This document shows positions 5,836-6,654 of a DNA stretch of 6,654 nt, piece after piece (position 1 is the stretch's first letter; every line of letters starts with the position of its first letter). Made by a program: the position numbers and the translations under genes. The notes below the pieces were generated by a model. It was given only the letters and a program-made list of their open reading frames with translations. It was not told the origin of the DNA and did no database searches. The DNA is taken from positions 1 to 6,654 of the forward strand of contig PUKL01000138.1 of NCBI GenBank assembly GCA_003552275.1. The letters run 5' to 3'. This DNA comes from Mollicutes bacterium. GTDB lineage: Bacteria > Bacillota_I > Bacilli_A > Izemoplasmatales > Izemoplasmataceae.

Positions 5836-6654
5836 TCAAGAAACCTTCTTGCGGAAGTGCTCGCTCCAGGTCCCTTGGGTGAAGATCGGCACTTCTTCGC
5901 CGTCGGGCTTGACACCGACGACTTCCAGATCGGGGCTTCCGACCATGAAATCGACATGGACGACACTGCGGTTGATATTGTGTTTCTCGGCGATCTCTTG
6001 CGCACTCGCGCCTTTGGCCCGCACACACATGGGATAGGCGTTGCCGATGGCGAAATGCGAACTCGCGTTCTCGTCGATGAGCGTGTGGTAGAAAAGCTTT
6101 CCGAGTTGGGCGATGGGGCTCTCCTCGGGAACGAGAGCGACTTCGCCGAGGAAACGCGCGCCTTCATCCATGGAAAGGAGTTTCTCGATCTTGTCCCTGT
6201 CATTGCTTTCGACGCGGACGATCTCGCCGTATTTGAGTTCCATCGTGAAGGGCTCGATCACGAGGCCGCGCACGTTCAGATGCTTCGTCATCCGCAACGT
6301 TCCGTTCACCCCGGTCTTCAAAGGCGCGGTGAAGATCTCTTCTGTGGGCATGTTCGGGAGGAAGACGTCATTGCGGCGTTTCTGGGCGCCGGAGACCCAG
6401 ATGTGTTTTTCCGGCAGGGCGACGGTGAGGTCGGTGTCGGCGGATTTGTAGATGAGTTTGTCGAAGCGGGCCTCGTTCAGCAGGCGGCGCTTCCGCTCGA
6501 GTTCGTTCAAATGGTCGGTCCAAGACTTGATGGGATTCTCCTCGTCAAGACGCATGATGGTGACCAAATCTTCGAAAAGCTGCATCAAGGCGTCCGAATC
6601 CTCGAGATCGGGATAGACCTTCTTCGCCCATTCGACAGAGGGCCAGGCGGCCAT
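5836..6654 (-). CDS. ampS: M29-family metallo-aminopeptidase (AmpS/PepS type), 5' end beyond the window
   Basis: The last 272 codons of a cytosolic metal-dependent aminopeptidase that trims N-terminal residues from peptides. Full-length members are about 410 aa, so roughly 140 N-terminal residues lie to the right. The Met encoded at the window edge (MAAWPSVEWAKKVYPDL) is an internal residue of a well-known family segment, not the start. All five metal ligands of the thermophilic M29 enzymes can be matched by spacing. Numbered from the edge they are Glu105 in NMPTEEIF, Glu171 in GEVALVP, His200 in DENASSHFAIGNAY, and His233 and Asp235 in VHVDFMVGS. PEKHIWVSGA (81-90) and GVNGTLRMTK (115-124) are also family-typical. 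The protein ends in FRKKVS at TGA 5838-5836, with its own terminator directly after. It is therefore a separate transcription unit from the nad operon. Confidence 0.96.
   Translation of the reverse strand: MAAWPSVEWAKKVYPDLEDSDALMQLFEDLVTIMRLDEENPIKSWTDHLNELERKRRLLNEARFDKLIYKSADTDLTVALPEKHIWVSGAQKRRNDVFLPNMPTEEIFTAPLKTGVNGTLRMTKHLNVRGLVIEPFTMELKYGEIVRVESNDRDKIEKLLSMDEGARFLGEVALVPEESPIAQLGKLFYHTLIDENASSHFAIGNAYPMCVRAKGASAQEIAEKHNINRSVVHVDFMVGSPDLEVVGVKPDGEEVPIFTQGTWSEHFRKKVS

Overview
All seven genes in this window lie on the minus strand, so the biology reads from right (6654) to left (1). The DNA is GC-rich with third positions biased to G/C. TGA and TAA serve as stops and Trp is TGG, which fits the standard bacterial code. 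MnmA residues 37-58 carry an extended NWDSALNKDVLGNP...CPQ segment. From memory, that version is typical of Mollicutes/Erysipelotrichia-type proteins and unlike the shorter Bacillus one. Together with Shine-Dalgarno-led genes and T-run intrinsic terminators, it suggests a Bacillota/Mycoplasmatota-related bacterium with unusually high GC and no Trp recoding. This placement is inference and tentative.

Region by region, in transcription order. (1) 6654-5836: C-terminal two thirds of an M29-family metallo-aminopeptidase (AmpS/PepS type), with all five expected metal ligands, followed at once by a 9-bp GC-rich terminator hairpin (5829-5805). (2) A strong extended -10 promoter (5781-5753) starts a compact housekeeping operon: nadD (5736-5164), nadE (5160-3298), mnmA (3280-2147) and a cytosolic patatin-like lipid acyl hydrolase (2139-1309). 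The gaps are 3, 17 and 7 nt. An intrinsic terminator with a T8 tract closes it, and its hairpin begins inside the patatin stop codon. (3) After the terminator come two unrecognised exported or membrane-anchored proteins: a 210-aa secreted beta-rich protein (1238-606), then a gene overlapping it by 4 nt (ATGA) that runs off the left edge (609-1).

NadD (NaMN to NaAD) and NadE (NaAD to NAD+) are the last two steps of NAD synthesis. MnmA makes 2-thiouridine at tRNA position 34. NadE and MnmA both use an SGGxDSS ATP-pyrophosphatase loop. The patatin-like enzyme may turn over membrane lipid, but nothing in the sequence ties it to NAD or tRNA chemistry beyond co-transcription.

Most of the window is ordinary core metabolism. 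The only part that could be undescribed biology is the translationally coupled exported pair at 1-1241. No RNA genes, mobile elements, CRISPR or long repeats were seen. The longest gene-free stretch is about 100 nt (5737-5835), holding the terminator and promoter. The other sizeable one, 1239-1308, holds a terminator and an RBS.
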